From Pedobacter zeaxanthinifaciens (GTDB lineage: Bacteria; Bacteroidota; Bacteroidia; Sphingobacteriales; Sphingobacteriaceae), in the NCBI RefSeq assembly GCF_003313335.1, contig NZ_QMHP01000006.1:124001-188000 (forward strand): DNA of 64,000 bases, read 5' to 3'. The notes below the pieces were generated by a model. That model was not told the DNA's origin, did no database searches, and saw only the letters and a list, made by a program, of their open reading frames with translations. Positions within the stretch are counted from its first letter, which is position 1; each line of letters begins with the position of its first letter. The translations under genes and the position numbers were made by a program. Below, piece by piece: positions 53,479-61,195 of the stretch.

Positions 53479-53946
53479 ATGAAACAAAGAATTTTAGCGA
53501 TGTTAATACTAGGTATCACCATCGCAAGTACGCTTAAAGCAAATGACAAACCTGACAACACTACCTACCAAAGTGTAGTAAAAGCCTACATGCAAAGCTA
53601 TCTAAATAACGATTATAAAAAGTTCAAAAGTCTGCTTAGTGAAGATGCGCTCTTTTCATTTAATAGAGATGTAAGAGCAGTGAAGCATGATGCGGCAGCT
53701 ATTATTGCCGAGATGAAAAAAAATGGCGGTGCAGTACAACAGAGCTGCGAAATTAGCTCCAAAGTGTTAACCGCAACTGATGGTATGGTAATGGCCGAAG
53801 TAAATGTAAACTACAAAGGATTTGATGGGAAGCACAAAAACTATTTGGTATTGGAACGTGATAAAAATGGAGACTGGAAAATCACCAATATTTATAGATT
53901 TTTTGTAAGCGGCACAGATAGTAACGGAGAAAAAGTTATTGTTTAG
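53479..53946 (+). CDS. NTF2-like (SnoaL/DUF4440-type) exported protein
   Basis: A 155-residue protein. N-terminal signal (ILAMLILGITIASTLKA), then the NTF2-like cone: YQSVVKAYMQSYLNNDYKKF, LLSEDALFSFNRDVRA, VMAEVNVNYKGFDGKHKNYL, DWKITNIYRFF. The fold binds small ligands and is also used by non-enzymatic proteins; no specific function can be read. It is about 200 bp after susD beyond a hairpin. Its last 11 bp overlap the end of the convergent DUF2784 gene. Confidence 0.82.
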   Translation: MKQRILAMLILGITIASTLKANDKPDNTTYQSVVKAYMQSYLNNDYKKFKSLLSEDALFSFNRDVRAVKHDAAAIIAEMKKNGGAVQQSCEISSKVLTATDGMVMAEVNVNYKGFDGKHKNYLVLERDKNGDWKITNIYRFFVSGTDSNGEKVIV

Positions 53947-54316
53947 CCGATGCGGAGTTGCTAAAAAAGTTCAGCTTAACCGAACATATAATGGCAACTA
54001 AAAATGTTCCCAGTGTAATAAAATCTACTGTTGTATCAGGAATATTTAAGCCGGTAATGTTATCCAAATGATATTTCACAAACGAATTGGGCAAATTAGT
54101 TTCGCCCAATTTGCTTTTGATTTGCCACTGCCAATCTGTAACGGGGCAATAACCTATTCCATACCAAATTCCTAAAAAAAGCCAGCAAAACAGCGTAATG
54201 CCAACAATGTATAAATGAAGTTTACGTGTTTTAGGCCAAATCCAAAGTAAAAGGTTGGCACCAATAATAAGCAGGTGTATGATAGTGAAAAGATAATCTA
54301 GCAGCGATAGGCTCAC
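53936..54316 (-). CDS. DUF2784 family membrane protein
   Basis: A 126-residue protein with three or four hydrophobic segments (LFTIIHLLIIGANLLLWIW, LYIVGITLFCWLFLGIWYGI, TTVDFITLGTFLVAIICSV). The motif GIGYCPVTDWQWQIKSKLGE is the DUF2784 hallmark. Function unknown. It overlaps the upstream gene by 4 bp (ATGA), so it is coupled to it, and overlaps the convergent NTF2-like gene by 11 bp at the 3' ends. Confidence 0.88.
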   Translation of the reverse strand: MSLSLLDYLFTIIHLLIIGANLLLWIWPKTRKLHLYIVGITLFCWLFLGIWYGIGYCPVTDWQWQIKSKLGETNLPNSFVKYHLDNITGLNIPDTTVDFITLGTFLVAIICSVKLNFFSNSASAKQ

Positions 54317-54762
54317 AGCTGGCCTGCTTTTACTGATTTTAATCCCTCAATGCCTACTATTTTTTCTTCCTCTTCTCCCTTTTTAGCTTTTTTCTTCTTT
54401 TTAGGATCGATACCTGCCAAGCGCTCTTCTACCACTTTGTCGTATTCAATTACTTGCTCCGGCTTTAATACGGCTTTAATGCTTTTATTGGTTTCGTTAT
54501 TTAAACGATAAAGCTTAGTTACTTCTTCATCATTATAGCCTGTAGCTTGTTGTTTTTTCATCAACGTTACCTGCTCTTTAGCGAAGTTATAGGCATAGTT
54601 GTAAATAACGCTTTTTTGGGTAGAACTCAATTTCAACCTAGTTTCAAGTTCATCTACATTTTTTTTGGCCAGTTCTTCCGGAGTAGGCATTTTGTTGGCT
54701 TGTGCGAAAGCCATTGTAGTCATTATTGTAAGTAGGAAAAGCGCTGATAAAAACTTTTTCAT
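54313..54762 (-). CDS. Small periplasmic helical protein (Spy/CpxP-like in character)
   Basis: A 149-residue protein. Signal peptide (FLSALFLLTIMTTMAFAQ). The mature part is helical and charged, with LKLSSTQKSVIYNYAYNFAKEQ and LKPEQVIEYDKVVEERL, like the LTxxQ motifs of Spy/CpxP chaperones, and a KKKKKAKKGEEEE tail. Many Bacteroidota carry such proteins; the role is unproven. It is coupled to the DUF2784 gene. Confidence 0.7.
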   Translation of the reverse strand: MKKFLSALFLLTIMTTMAFAQANKMPTPEELAKKNVDELETRLKLSSTQKSVIYNYAYNFAKEQVTLMKKQQATGYNDEEVTKLYRLNNETNKSIKAVLKPEQVIEYDKVVEERLAGIDPKKKKKAKKGEEEEKIVGIEGLKSVKAGQL

Positions 54763-54880
54763 TATAAATCTCTTTTAAAACTGCAATTTAATAAAATTTA
54801 AGGCAAGAGAAAAATGTAGCGTCTATTTCAAAGGGTGCGGCCTATTGAATTTTGCGAGAATGGGAATTAATCACAAAAAA

Positions 54881-54907
54881 AATCCCGCTCATTTAATGAA
54901 CGGGATT
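54881..54907 (-). terminator. Terminator after pdhB
   Basis: Stem AATCCCG-C-TCAT against ATGA-A-CGGGATT with loop TTA, then TTTTTTT on the minus strand. It lies 32 bp after the pdhB stop. Confidence 0.9.
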
Positions 54908-54939
54908 TGTATCGAAGTGCCATTTTACTGGCGCATAAA

Positions 54940-55926
54940 TTATTTCTTGATATACATTACTTCTTTAACCGCTTTAACAACTTTTTCAGCGTTTGGTAAG
55001 CTGGCAGCAATTAAAGTAGGTGCATACGGAAGCGGCACATCAGCACAAGTAACGCGAATTACAGGAGCATCTAAATGATCAAATGCGTTTTTCTGTACGT
55101 TAAATGCAATTTCTGAAGAGATAGAAGCCAATGGCCAAGCCTCTTCAACCACTACTAAGCGGTTTGTTTTCTTAACAGAGTTGATGATTGTAGCATAATC
55201 AATTGGACGTACGGTACGTAAATCAATTACCTCGGCGTTGATACCTTCTTTAGTAAGCTCCTCAATAGCGGGGTTAACCACACGAGTTAACATTTTACCA
55301 AAAGTAACGATGGTTACATCAGTACCTTCTTTAACTACATTGGCTTTACCTAGCTCTAAGTAATATTCTTCAGCTGGTACATCTCCTTTATCGCCGTACA
55401 TTACTTCCGATTCCATGAAAATTACAGGATCTGGATCTAATATAGCTTGTTTAAGTAAACCTTTTGCATCATAAGGCGTAGCCGGAACTACCACTTTTAA
55501 ACCTGGGCAGTTAGCATACCAGTTTTCAAAGTTTTGTGAGTGTTGTGCTGCTAATTGACCAGCATTACCAGTTGGGCCACGGAAAACAATTGGAACTGAG
55601 AATTGACCACCACTCATTGACAACATTTTGGCTGCCGAGTTAATGATTTGATCAATAGCCACCAACGAGAAGTTGAACGTCATGAACTCGATAATTGGTT
55701 TTAAACCGTTCATAGCTGCTCCAATTCCAATACCTGCAAAACCAAGCTCGGCAATTGGCGTGTCAATAATGCGTTTATCACCAAACTCGTCTAACATACC
55801 CTGACTAACCTTATAGGCTCCGTTATATTGCGCAACCTCTTCGCCCATCATGAAAATGTTCTCATCTTTGCGCATTTCTTCGCTCAATGCTTCGCGTAAT
55901 GCTTCTCTGAATTGGATTTCTCTCAT
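54940..55926 (-). CDS. pdhB: Pyruvate dehydrogenase E1 component, beta subunit
   Basis: A 328-residue protein; the frame extends 18 codons further but ATG 55926 (MREIQFREALREALSEEM) is the family start. It has the transketolase pyrimidine-binding part (NIFMMGEEVAQYNGAYKVSQ, DTPIAELGFAGIGIGAAMNG, FMTFNFSLVAIDQIINSAAK) and the C-terminal domain (VTIVTFGKMLTRVVNPAIEE, VIDLRTVRPIDYATI, VTCADVPLPYAPTLIAASLP). It forms the E1 heterotetramer and converts pyruvate with thiamine diphosphate. The alpha subunit is not in the window, so the genes are split. Confidence 0.96.
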   Translation of the reverse strand: MREIQFREALREALSEEMRKDENIFMMGEEVAQYNGAYKVSQGMLDEFGDKRIIDTPIAELGFAGIGIGAAMNGLKPIIEFMTFNFSLVAIDQIINSAAKMLSMSGGQFSVPIVFRGPTGNAGQLAAQHSQNFENWYANCPGLKVVVPATPYDAKGLLKQAILDPDPVIFMESEVMYGDKGDVPAEEYYLELGKANVVKEGTDVTIVTFGKMLTRVVNPAIEELTKEGINAEVIDLRTVRPIDYATIINSVKKTNRLVVVEEAWPLASISSEIAFNVQKNAFDHLDAPVIRVTCADVPLPYAPTLIAASLPNAEKVVKAVKEVMYIKK

Positions 55927-56079
55927 TGTTTTGTTGAAAATTAACGTCGCAAATATAATTATTAGTTTATTGCTTTGCAAAGGTTCAAAAAGCTCGTAAT
56001 TGTAATATTATATTTGGCTTTTTGGCAGTAGAAAATGTTTTGAATGAGCACTTTTGCCAAATGAAAATCTGAAATATGC

Positions 56080-56436
56080 TTAGTGGCGTTTCGAGATGTC
56101 TTCTCCAAAATGAATAATGTTTCCATTGTTATCCAAAATAGAAAATTGGCGCATGCCCCAAGGTTTGCTTTCTAGTTTTCCGTTTGGATGAATCAGTGCT
56201 TTGGCCTGATACTCGGCATAAAGTAAATCAACTTCCGTTACGTTTACATAACAGCCCGTGTTTTTTGGCACATCTTCATCGCTGGTTGGCCATAAGTGAA
56301 TTTGAATTTCATCTCTACTGAAAATAAGGTATCCATCCCAGTTATTGTGGAAGGTGAAGCCCATTTGTTGAGTGTAAAACTGTATGGTTTCCTCGGCATT
56401 CAGCGAGGCGAGGATGGGTACTGCGGTTTGTAGCAT
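56080..56436 (-). CDS. VOC-family bleomycin-resistance-like protein
   Basis: A 118-residue protein matching the bleomycin-resistance branch: AVPILASLNAEETIQFYTQQ, MGFTFHNNWDGYLIFSRDEI, QIHLWPTSDEDVPKN, then KPWGMRQFSILDNNGNIIHF. Such dimers bind bleomycin-type ligands or other small molecules; many chromosomal members have no proven resistance role. It stands 61 bp downstream of a small unknown gene on the same strand. Confidence 0.88.
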   Translation of the reverse strand: MLQTAVPILASLNAEETIQFYTQQMGFTFHNNWDGYLIFSRDEIQIHLWPTSDEDVPKNTGCYVNVTEVDLLYAEYQAKALIHPNGKLESKPWGMRQFSILDNNGNIIHFGEDISKRH

Positions 56437-56497
56437 ATTATAAATTTTCTAAGTCATCTCGGTATTTGGTCCGTCCGGCAGCTTTTGTTGTCTATTA

Positions 56498-56698
56498 TTA
56501 TTTCTTGAAGAAGCGGAAAATGAAGTTCTTTCCGTTCGTGGAAGATTCTGTTCTGGGTAATTTAACGTTATGCCATTTAGGTAATTTGTAATTTTTAAGC
56601 GTTCTTGCCATGTAAGCATTTTTATAAAACTCAGCATAAGATTTTGCTGCCTGTTCTACTGTTTGAGCTTCAAACGTTGTTCTACCTAAACTATACAT
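56498..56698 (-). CDS. Small hypothetical protein, 66 aa
   Basis: Starts at ATG 56698 and ends with TAA at 56498. The product is MYSLGRTTFEAQTVEQAAKS followed by a basic part with YKNAYMARTLKNYKLPKWH and an aromatic end (FIFRFFKK). No family recognised. The codon usage looks like that of neighbouring genes, and it fits the gap between the VOC gene and the acetyltransferase gene, 15 bp from the latter. It overlaps another open frame (56449-56637) which looks less likely to be real. Confidence 0.5.
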   Translation of the reverse strand: MYSLGRTTFEAQTVEQAAKSYAEFYKNAYMARTLKNYKLPKWHNVKLPRTESSTNGKNFIFRFFKK

Positions 56699-56713
56699 AC
56701 ACGAATATAGTGG

Positions 56714-57268
56714 TTATTGGATACGATTTTTAATGTAATATTCAGAGTCTAAGTCTTCACCTTGAAAAGTCATCTCTTTTTTTACAAGTCGGTCAAACTG
56801 ATAATTATTTCTCCGTAGAATTTTTCTAGAGTTATCATTCCTAGGATCTATTTTCGCTTCTATAGCTTGCAGGTTAATTTGCTCAAAGCCGAACCTCTCC
56901 ACTTCCAAAATGGCCTCCGGTACATATCCTTTCCCCCAATAATCAGGATGTAACATATAGCCTATTTCGGCCTTATTTTGTTCAAGGTAGAAATTTACAT
57001 AGCCCATAATGCCAAATATCTCTGCTGGCTCGTTAATATCTGCAATTGCCCAATTAATAGATTTGCCGTCGTTGATGCCATCCGTAAGCATTTTCACTAC
57101 AGCGAGGGCATCTTCCACGGTGTTAGCTCTTGGTCTTGGAATGTAACGCATGGCTTCTTCATTACCCCTAATTCGCATTACCAATTTAGCGTCGGTTGGC
57201 ATTACTTGCCTTAGAAGCAAACGTTTTGTTTTTAATTCTGGAAATGGATTAAAGTTCAAATTCAACAT
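56714..57268 (-). CDS. GNAT-family N-acetyltransferase (RimJ/RimL-like)
   Basis: A 184-residue protein. Typical blocks: FPELKTKRLLLRQVMPTDAK, IFGIMGYVNFYLEQNKAEIG, YMLHPDYWGKGYVPEAILEV (the acetyl-CoA loop), and INLQAIEAKIDPRNDNSRKI with LRRNNYQFD. It moves acetyl groups from acetyl-CoA to an N-terminus or a small amine. The target is unknown. It starts 57 bp after the transposase gene's stop. Confidence 0.92.
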   Translation of the reverse strand: MLNLNFNPFPELKTKRLLLRQVMPTDAKLVMRIRGNEEAMRYIPRPRANTVEDALAVVKMLTDGINDGKSINWAIADINEPAEIFGIMGYVNFYLEQNKAEIGYMLHPDYWGKGYVPEAILEVERFGFEQINLQAIEAKIDPRNDNSRKILRRNNYQFDRLVKKEMTFQGEDLDSEYYIKNRIQ

Positions 57269-57325
57269 AACGCAATTTAGGATTTTAGTTTAGTTTTAAT
57301 TCGAAGTAAAGATGTTAGCGAAATT

Positions 57326-57760
57326 TTAATCTTGGTCGATTTGAAATCCGTATCTCGCTGTAAATTCATTCCATTCATTTTCAAAAGATTTCTTGGCATG
57401 ATGTTGCTCCTGATTTTTAATATAGGCAACCACCTTAGGCACAATTGATTCGCTTACGGAAATGGCAAAATAATCATCTTGCCATACGAAATGCTGCTTT
57501 GTAAGTTGGTTTTTGTTAATCCAAAAAGCGGACTCTCCCTTGATAAGCTGTGCGATTTTGGCAATGGTTTGGTCTCTACCTAACACAATTAGGCAATGCA
57601 TATGGTCGGTATAACCATTAATTGATTGTAGGTAAATAGATTTTTCTTTACAGTTTTGGATAATGTGTCTCTGGATTTTATACCTAATGTCCGTAGATAG
57701 TAAAGGAGCCCTGTGCTTGGTTGCAAATACTAGATGCACCCAAATTCTGGTGTATGACAT
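57326..57760 (-). CDS. Y1 (HUH) transposase, IS200/IS605 or REP-associated type
   Basis: A 144-residue protein of the Y1_Tnp fold. It starts MSYTRIWVHLVFATKHRAPL. The HUH motif is intact (His53-Met-His55 in GYTDHMHCLIVL), and the catalytic tyrosine is Tyr113 in VVAYIKNQEQHH. QLIKGESAFWINKN lies between. Such enzymes cut single-stranded DNA at hairpins. I see no tnpB and no clear IS ends; instead the upstream 500 bp are a hairpin-bearing tandem array. That arrangement fits a domesticated RAYT that acts on repeat hairpins. IS200-type is the alternative. Confidence 0.9.
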   Translation of the reverse strand: MSYTRIWVHLVFATKHRAPLLSTDIRYKIQRHIIQNCKEKSIYLQSINGYTDHMHCLIVLGRDQTIAKIAQLIKGESAFWINKNQLTKQHFVWQDDYFAISVSESIVPKVVAYIKNQEQHHAKKSFENEWNEFTARYGFQIDQD

Positions 57761-57824
57761 AGTTTTTCATTTGGTGTAAACAAGATAGCAAAATGTTATT
57801 ATTCATCAACAATTTAACCCCAAA

Positions 57825-57842
57825 AAATGGCTAAAGCCATTT
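57825..57842. repeat. Hairpin with GGCTAAAGCC core upstream of the Y1 transposase
   Basis: Perfect 7-bp arms (AAATGGC against GCCATTT) with loop TAAA, 65 bp before the transposase start. Its GGCTAAAGCC core is the same as in the hairpins of the adjacent array. Confidence 0.7.
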
Positions 57843-57854
57843 GAATGCAATCAT

Positions 57855-58266
57855 CATTGCCGTCAGCTAAAGCCGACGGCAATGAAAATCTAATCATCCA
57901 ATTCATTTGCCGCTGGCTTTGCGCAAAGAAATATCGTCGAAAGATATTATTCATTGCTGTTGGCTTTAGCTAATTATCTACATTAAATCTTCCAATTCAT
58001 TTGCCGCTGGCTTGGCGCAAAGAAATATCATCGAAATATATTTATTCATTGCTGTTGGCTAAAGCCGACGGCAATGAAAATCTAATCGTCTAATTCATTT
58101 GCCGCTGACTTGGTGCAAAGAGATATCTCAAAGAATATATTTATTCATTGCTGTTGGCTAAAGCTGACTGCAATGAAAATCTAATCGTCTAATTCATTTG
58201 CCGCTGGCTTGGTGCAAAGAGATATCGTCGAAAGATATTATTCATTGCTGTTGGCTTCAGCCAACA
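57855..58266. repeat. Hairpin tandem array, four units of 95-99 bp plus a partial
   Basis: Units begin with CATTGC at 57855, 57952, 58047 and 58146, with a truncated fifth at 58243. Each carries a hairpin of form CATTGCCGTCGGCT-loop-AGCCGACGGCAATG, then AATTCATTTGCCGCTGGCTT, GCGCAAAGA and an AATATC/GATATT dyad. Left and right arms vary together (for example CTGTTGGCT with AGCCAACAG in the last copy), which supports pairing. It fills the gap between the Y1 transposase and the AddB-like gene. Confidence 0.88.
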
Positions 58267-58281
58267 GATAAAAATATTATG

Positions 58282-61119
58282 CTAGGCATTAAATAGAGTT
58301 TTGTAAATAGAATAGGTATAATTGTCTGGTTGTTGGCTAGCTCTAAAAGGCACATTGAGGTCAAATAGCTCAGCTATCTTGATCTGCAGTTCTGCTAAAA
58401 ACAAAGGTTTAGTTTCTGCCAAATAGGATTCCGAAAGGGTAGATTTTCTAGAACGAAAATAAACATTGCCATCGGCCATTGTTTTAACAACAAACAAGTT
58501 AGGTTCAACGCCTGTTTTTCCCGACTGCCTTTCGTAGGCATAGGTGTAAATCAAGGTCTGTATCAGGGCTTTGTTAATATGCTTCCCATCGGTATTAAAC
58601 AGCTTGTCGATATCCGAAAATGTAAGTTTATCGCTGCCGGTTTTGTAATCGATAATACGAGTAACGCCATTTTTTTCATCCACCCTATCAATAAAACCAA
58701 ATAATTTTACCCGTTCCATCTTCCCGTTCAACTCAAATTCTAGCTCAGTACTAATCTTTTCTTCCAAGCTTATAATTCTGAAAGGCGCATCAGTTTCATC
58801 TCTGTTCAAAATAATATCTACATAAGCCTCTACAATGGCAAGTATTACTTTCTGCATTCCCGAATACTCCAAAGTGCTTTCTTCTTTGTTGGTCATCACA
58901 AAATTGAAGGCCTTTGTAATTAGTGTTTGCACCTGTTTCCTTTTGATTTTGATGAGATCCGCCGTTACCTCTTTGTTAATTTCAGTTTCGTAGAAGTATT
59001 CCATCACTTTGTGTAAAATGGAACCAATTTGATTGGCTTCAATTACCGCGGTTACCTCTTCTGGCTCCTTAATTTCAGCAATATATCGGAAAAAGAAATC
59101 GATGGGATTGGCGATGTACATCGTTAATGCCGAAGGAGATAAAACCCGCTCGCCAGTTAAGTAGCGTTGTAATGCCCTTTGTACGTCGGGATGTGTTTTA
59201 TCAACTGCAAACGGCTCCTTAAACTCGGTAGCAACAGGTAAATCTAGGGTTTTGTAGTTGAACTCAAAAGAACTTTCATATTCCAATTGCCTTAAAATTC
59301 TGCTCACTTCGCCCGAGTTATTTTCATCGGTAAGATTGTTATAGACAAAATTGATATTTTTAGCTCTTTGCAATAGACGATACACCATGTATGAAGAAAT
59401 GGCATCAAGGTTTTCTAACACTGGCAGCCCATAAGCTCTGCGGATATTATCAGGAATAAAACTATTTCCAATAGAAGTTTTCGGGATAATTCCTTCGTTA
59501 AAGCCTAGGAAAACTACCGTGTCGAAGTTCAAGTTTCGGCTTTCCAATAAGCCCATTAGTTGTACGCCTTTTAATGGATCTCCACTTAAAGGAACGGAAA
59601 CCCCTTGTAACGATTTCTGTATCAGTTGTACCACAAAGCGAAACTCTTCCTGCGCTAAAAATCCTTTCAACGTATCGTTAAGCCTAGTTAACTCTTCAAT
59701 GGTTTTCACGAATAAATCAGCATCAATTTTTTTGAGTGATTTTTGTGTAGATAAACGCGAAAGCAAGTAGCGCATCACCTTTAATAGTTCATTTACTAAT
59801 TCGGCGGGGTTGCTAACTTTATGATAAAACTGTGCTAAAATTCCGCCCTGCTTATGTAGGCGTGGCAAATCAATGCTGATCACATTATCCTTAAGCAGCG
59901 CCTCCTGAATATTTGTTTTGAGTTTGGAACTTAGTCCGGTGAGCGGATGGGTTACAAAAGCCTCTAAACTTTGGTAGCTGATTGCCTCATTATCCCTAAG
60001 CTCAAGTTGCGTGTTAAGCCACAAATCGGCCAAACCAAACACTGTAGAACTAGCCAAAGCAAAACCCATTGTTACGTTTACTTCTATGTCATCGTTAATG
60101 GTTTGCAACGCTGGCATTAGCAAACTTTCATCCGCTAGGATAACGGCGGTGTTTCCTATCTCCTCGGTATTATCGTTTTTTGTAATAACTTGATTTAAGA
60201 TTTTGGCTTGTGCACTTTGACCCTGCACTTTGTAAACGTTTACCACATGCTTTTCGGCTTTAAAGCTATTATAGTGATGTTCAAACACGTTTTTTAGCCC
60301 TAGTTGATTTAGATTTTTACGTAAAAACAAACCAGCCTCTTGCAATTCGTCTTCTACGTAATAATCGTCAGTATCAAAGTAAAAAAGCGCCTTGCCTGCC
60401 TCTTGCAGTTGCGTAAAAACCTTTGCCTCGGCACGTGTTAAAGCATTGAAGCCCACAAATACAATCTTTCCTTTATTGAAATTCTTGATGAAATCTAAAT
60501 TAGCTAAGTCTGTATTTGCCAAATGGCGATATACCTGTCCATTGGTGATATAGTTTTGAGAACGCAACTCTTCATGAAATTGATGATACAGTTGTGGCAT
60601 CCTCCGCCACATTTTAATGAATAGTTCTTGTTGTTTTTTATGTTTGCCTTGGCTGTACGACTGCCAAAACTGTGCTAAAAAATCATATTGTTCTTTAGAA
60701 AGATAATCGAACTCCAAGTTGATTTGCGCAATGTCTTCCATTTCTTTGTAAAGCTGATCGGCATTAACCAAATCATTGTCAATCTGCGCAAAATCGCTGA
60801 GCATAATTTTTGCCAGCGGGAAAAACTGACTGCTTTTCATTGCCGGTAAACCTTCCTTAGCCAACAGCTGATTGTATATTTTTAGCAGCGTAAAAAACTG
60901 CAAATAAAAATCGGCAACCCTTTCTTTCAAACTACCTGCAAAAAACTCTTGTATGGTATATATTGCCGGACTAAAAAAAGGCTTTTGAATAATGTCCGCT
61001 AAGTATTTTCGTAAGTAGGTGGCAGGGCGGTTATTGTTAAAAACGACAGCGCAATGCTGTAAATCGTCTCCAAATCTGGCAATTAAATCTTGGGCAACTT
61101 CTTTTAAAAACGGGTGCAT
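58282..61119 (-). CDS. AddB-like PD-(D/E)XK nuclease/inactivated helicase subunit
   Basis: A 945-residue protein, typical of the Bacteroidota AddB-like family. The N-terminal part looks like a degraded helicase domain (CAVVFNNNRPATYLRKYLAD) with no Walker A motif. Middle: GVQLMGLLESRNLNFDTVVF and FLGFNEGIIPK. The C-terminal nuclease starts at LSPSALTMYIANPIDFFFRY and holds the catalytic IDYKTG near residue 820 (RVDEKNGVTRIIDYKTG). The iron-sulfur cysteines of firmicute AddB are not seen. With the neighbouring helicase it would process double-strand breaks for recombination. Confidence 0.9.
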   Translation of the reverse strand: MHPFLKEVAQDLIARFGDDLQHCAVVFNNNRPATYLRKYLADIIQKPFFSPAIYTIQEFFAGSLKERVADFYLQFFTLLKIYNQLLAKEGLPAMKSSQFFPLAKIMLSDFAQIDNDLVNADQLYKEMEDIAQINLEFDYLSKEQYDFLAQFWQSYSQGKHKKQQELFIKMWRRMPQLYHQFHEELRSQNYITNGQVYRHLANTDLANLDFIKNFNKGKIVFVGFNALTRAEAKVFTQLQEAGKALFYFDTDDYYVEDELQEAGLFLRKNLNQLGLKNVFEHHYNSFKAEKHVVNVYKVQGQSAQAKILNQVITKNDNTEEIGNTAVILADESLLMPALQTINDDIEVNVTMGFALASSTVFGLADLWLNTQLELRDNEAISYQSLEAFVTHPLTGLSSKLKTNIQEALLKDNVISIDLPRLHKQGGILAQFYHKVSNPAELVNELLKVMRYLLSRLSTQKSLKKIDADLFVKTIEELTRLNDTLKGFLAQEEFRFVVQLIQKSLQGVSVPLSGDPLKGVQLMGLLESRNLNFDTVVFLGFNEGIIPKTSIGNSFIPDNIRRAYGLPVLENLDAISSYMVYRLLQRAKNINFVYNNLTDENNSGEVSRILRQLEYESSFEFNYKTLDLPVATEFKEPFAVDKTHPDVQRALQRYLTGERVLSPSALTMYIANPIDFFFRYIAEIKEPEEVTAVIEANQIGSILHKVMEYFYETEINKEVTADLIKIKRKQVQTLITKAFNFVMTNKEESTLEYSGMQKVILAIVEAYVDIILNRDETDAPFRIISLEEKISTELEFELNGKMERVKLFGFIDRVDEKNGVTRIIDYKTGSDKLTFSDIDKLFNTDGKHINKALIQTLIYTYAYERQSGKTGVEPNLFVVKTMADGNVYFRSRKSTLSESYLAETKPLFLAELQIKIAELFDLNVPFRASQQPDNYTYSIYKTLFNA

Positions 61120-61132
61120 AACTTTTCTCTCC

Positions 61133-61159
61133 TGTCATTCTGAGCATAGCGAAGAATCT
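61133..61159. repeat. TGTCATTCTGAGC-type intergenic element
   Basis: TGTCATTCTGAGCATAGCGA then AGAATCT, with ATTCT/AGAAT arms, lies in the 76 bp between the two helicase-nuclease genes. It is a member of the GTCATT(G/C)...GAGC...AGCGAAG family common in Bacteroidota intergenes; compare 32396-32442. Confidence 0.6.
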
Positions 61160-61195
61160 ATCTTTCTTTTATCATCGGAATAACGAAAATGTATA

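Noticed and set aside
56449..56637. 62-codon minus-strand frame overlapping the small gene at 56498-56698
   Set aside because: Overlaps in another frame, with less natural composition; the 66-codon frame next to the acetyltransferase gene was preferred.
57855..58266. CRISPR array
   Set aside because: Units of about 97 bp are similar over their whole length, with no short repeats separated by unique spacers, and no cas genes are present.
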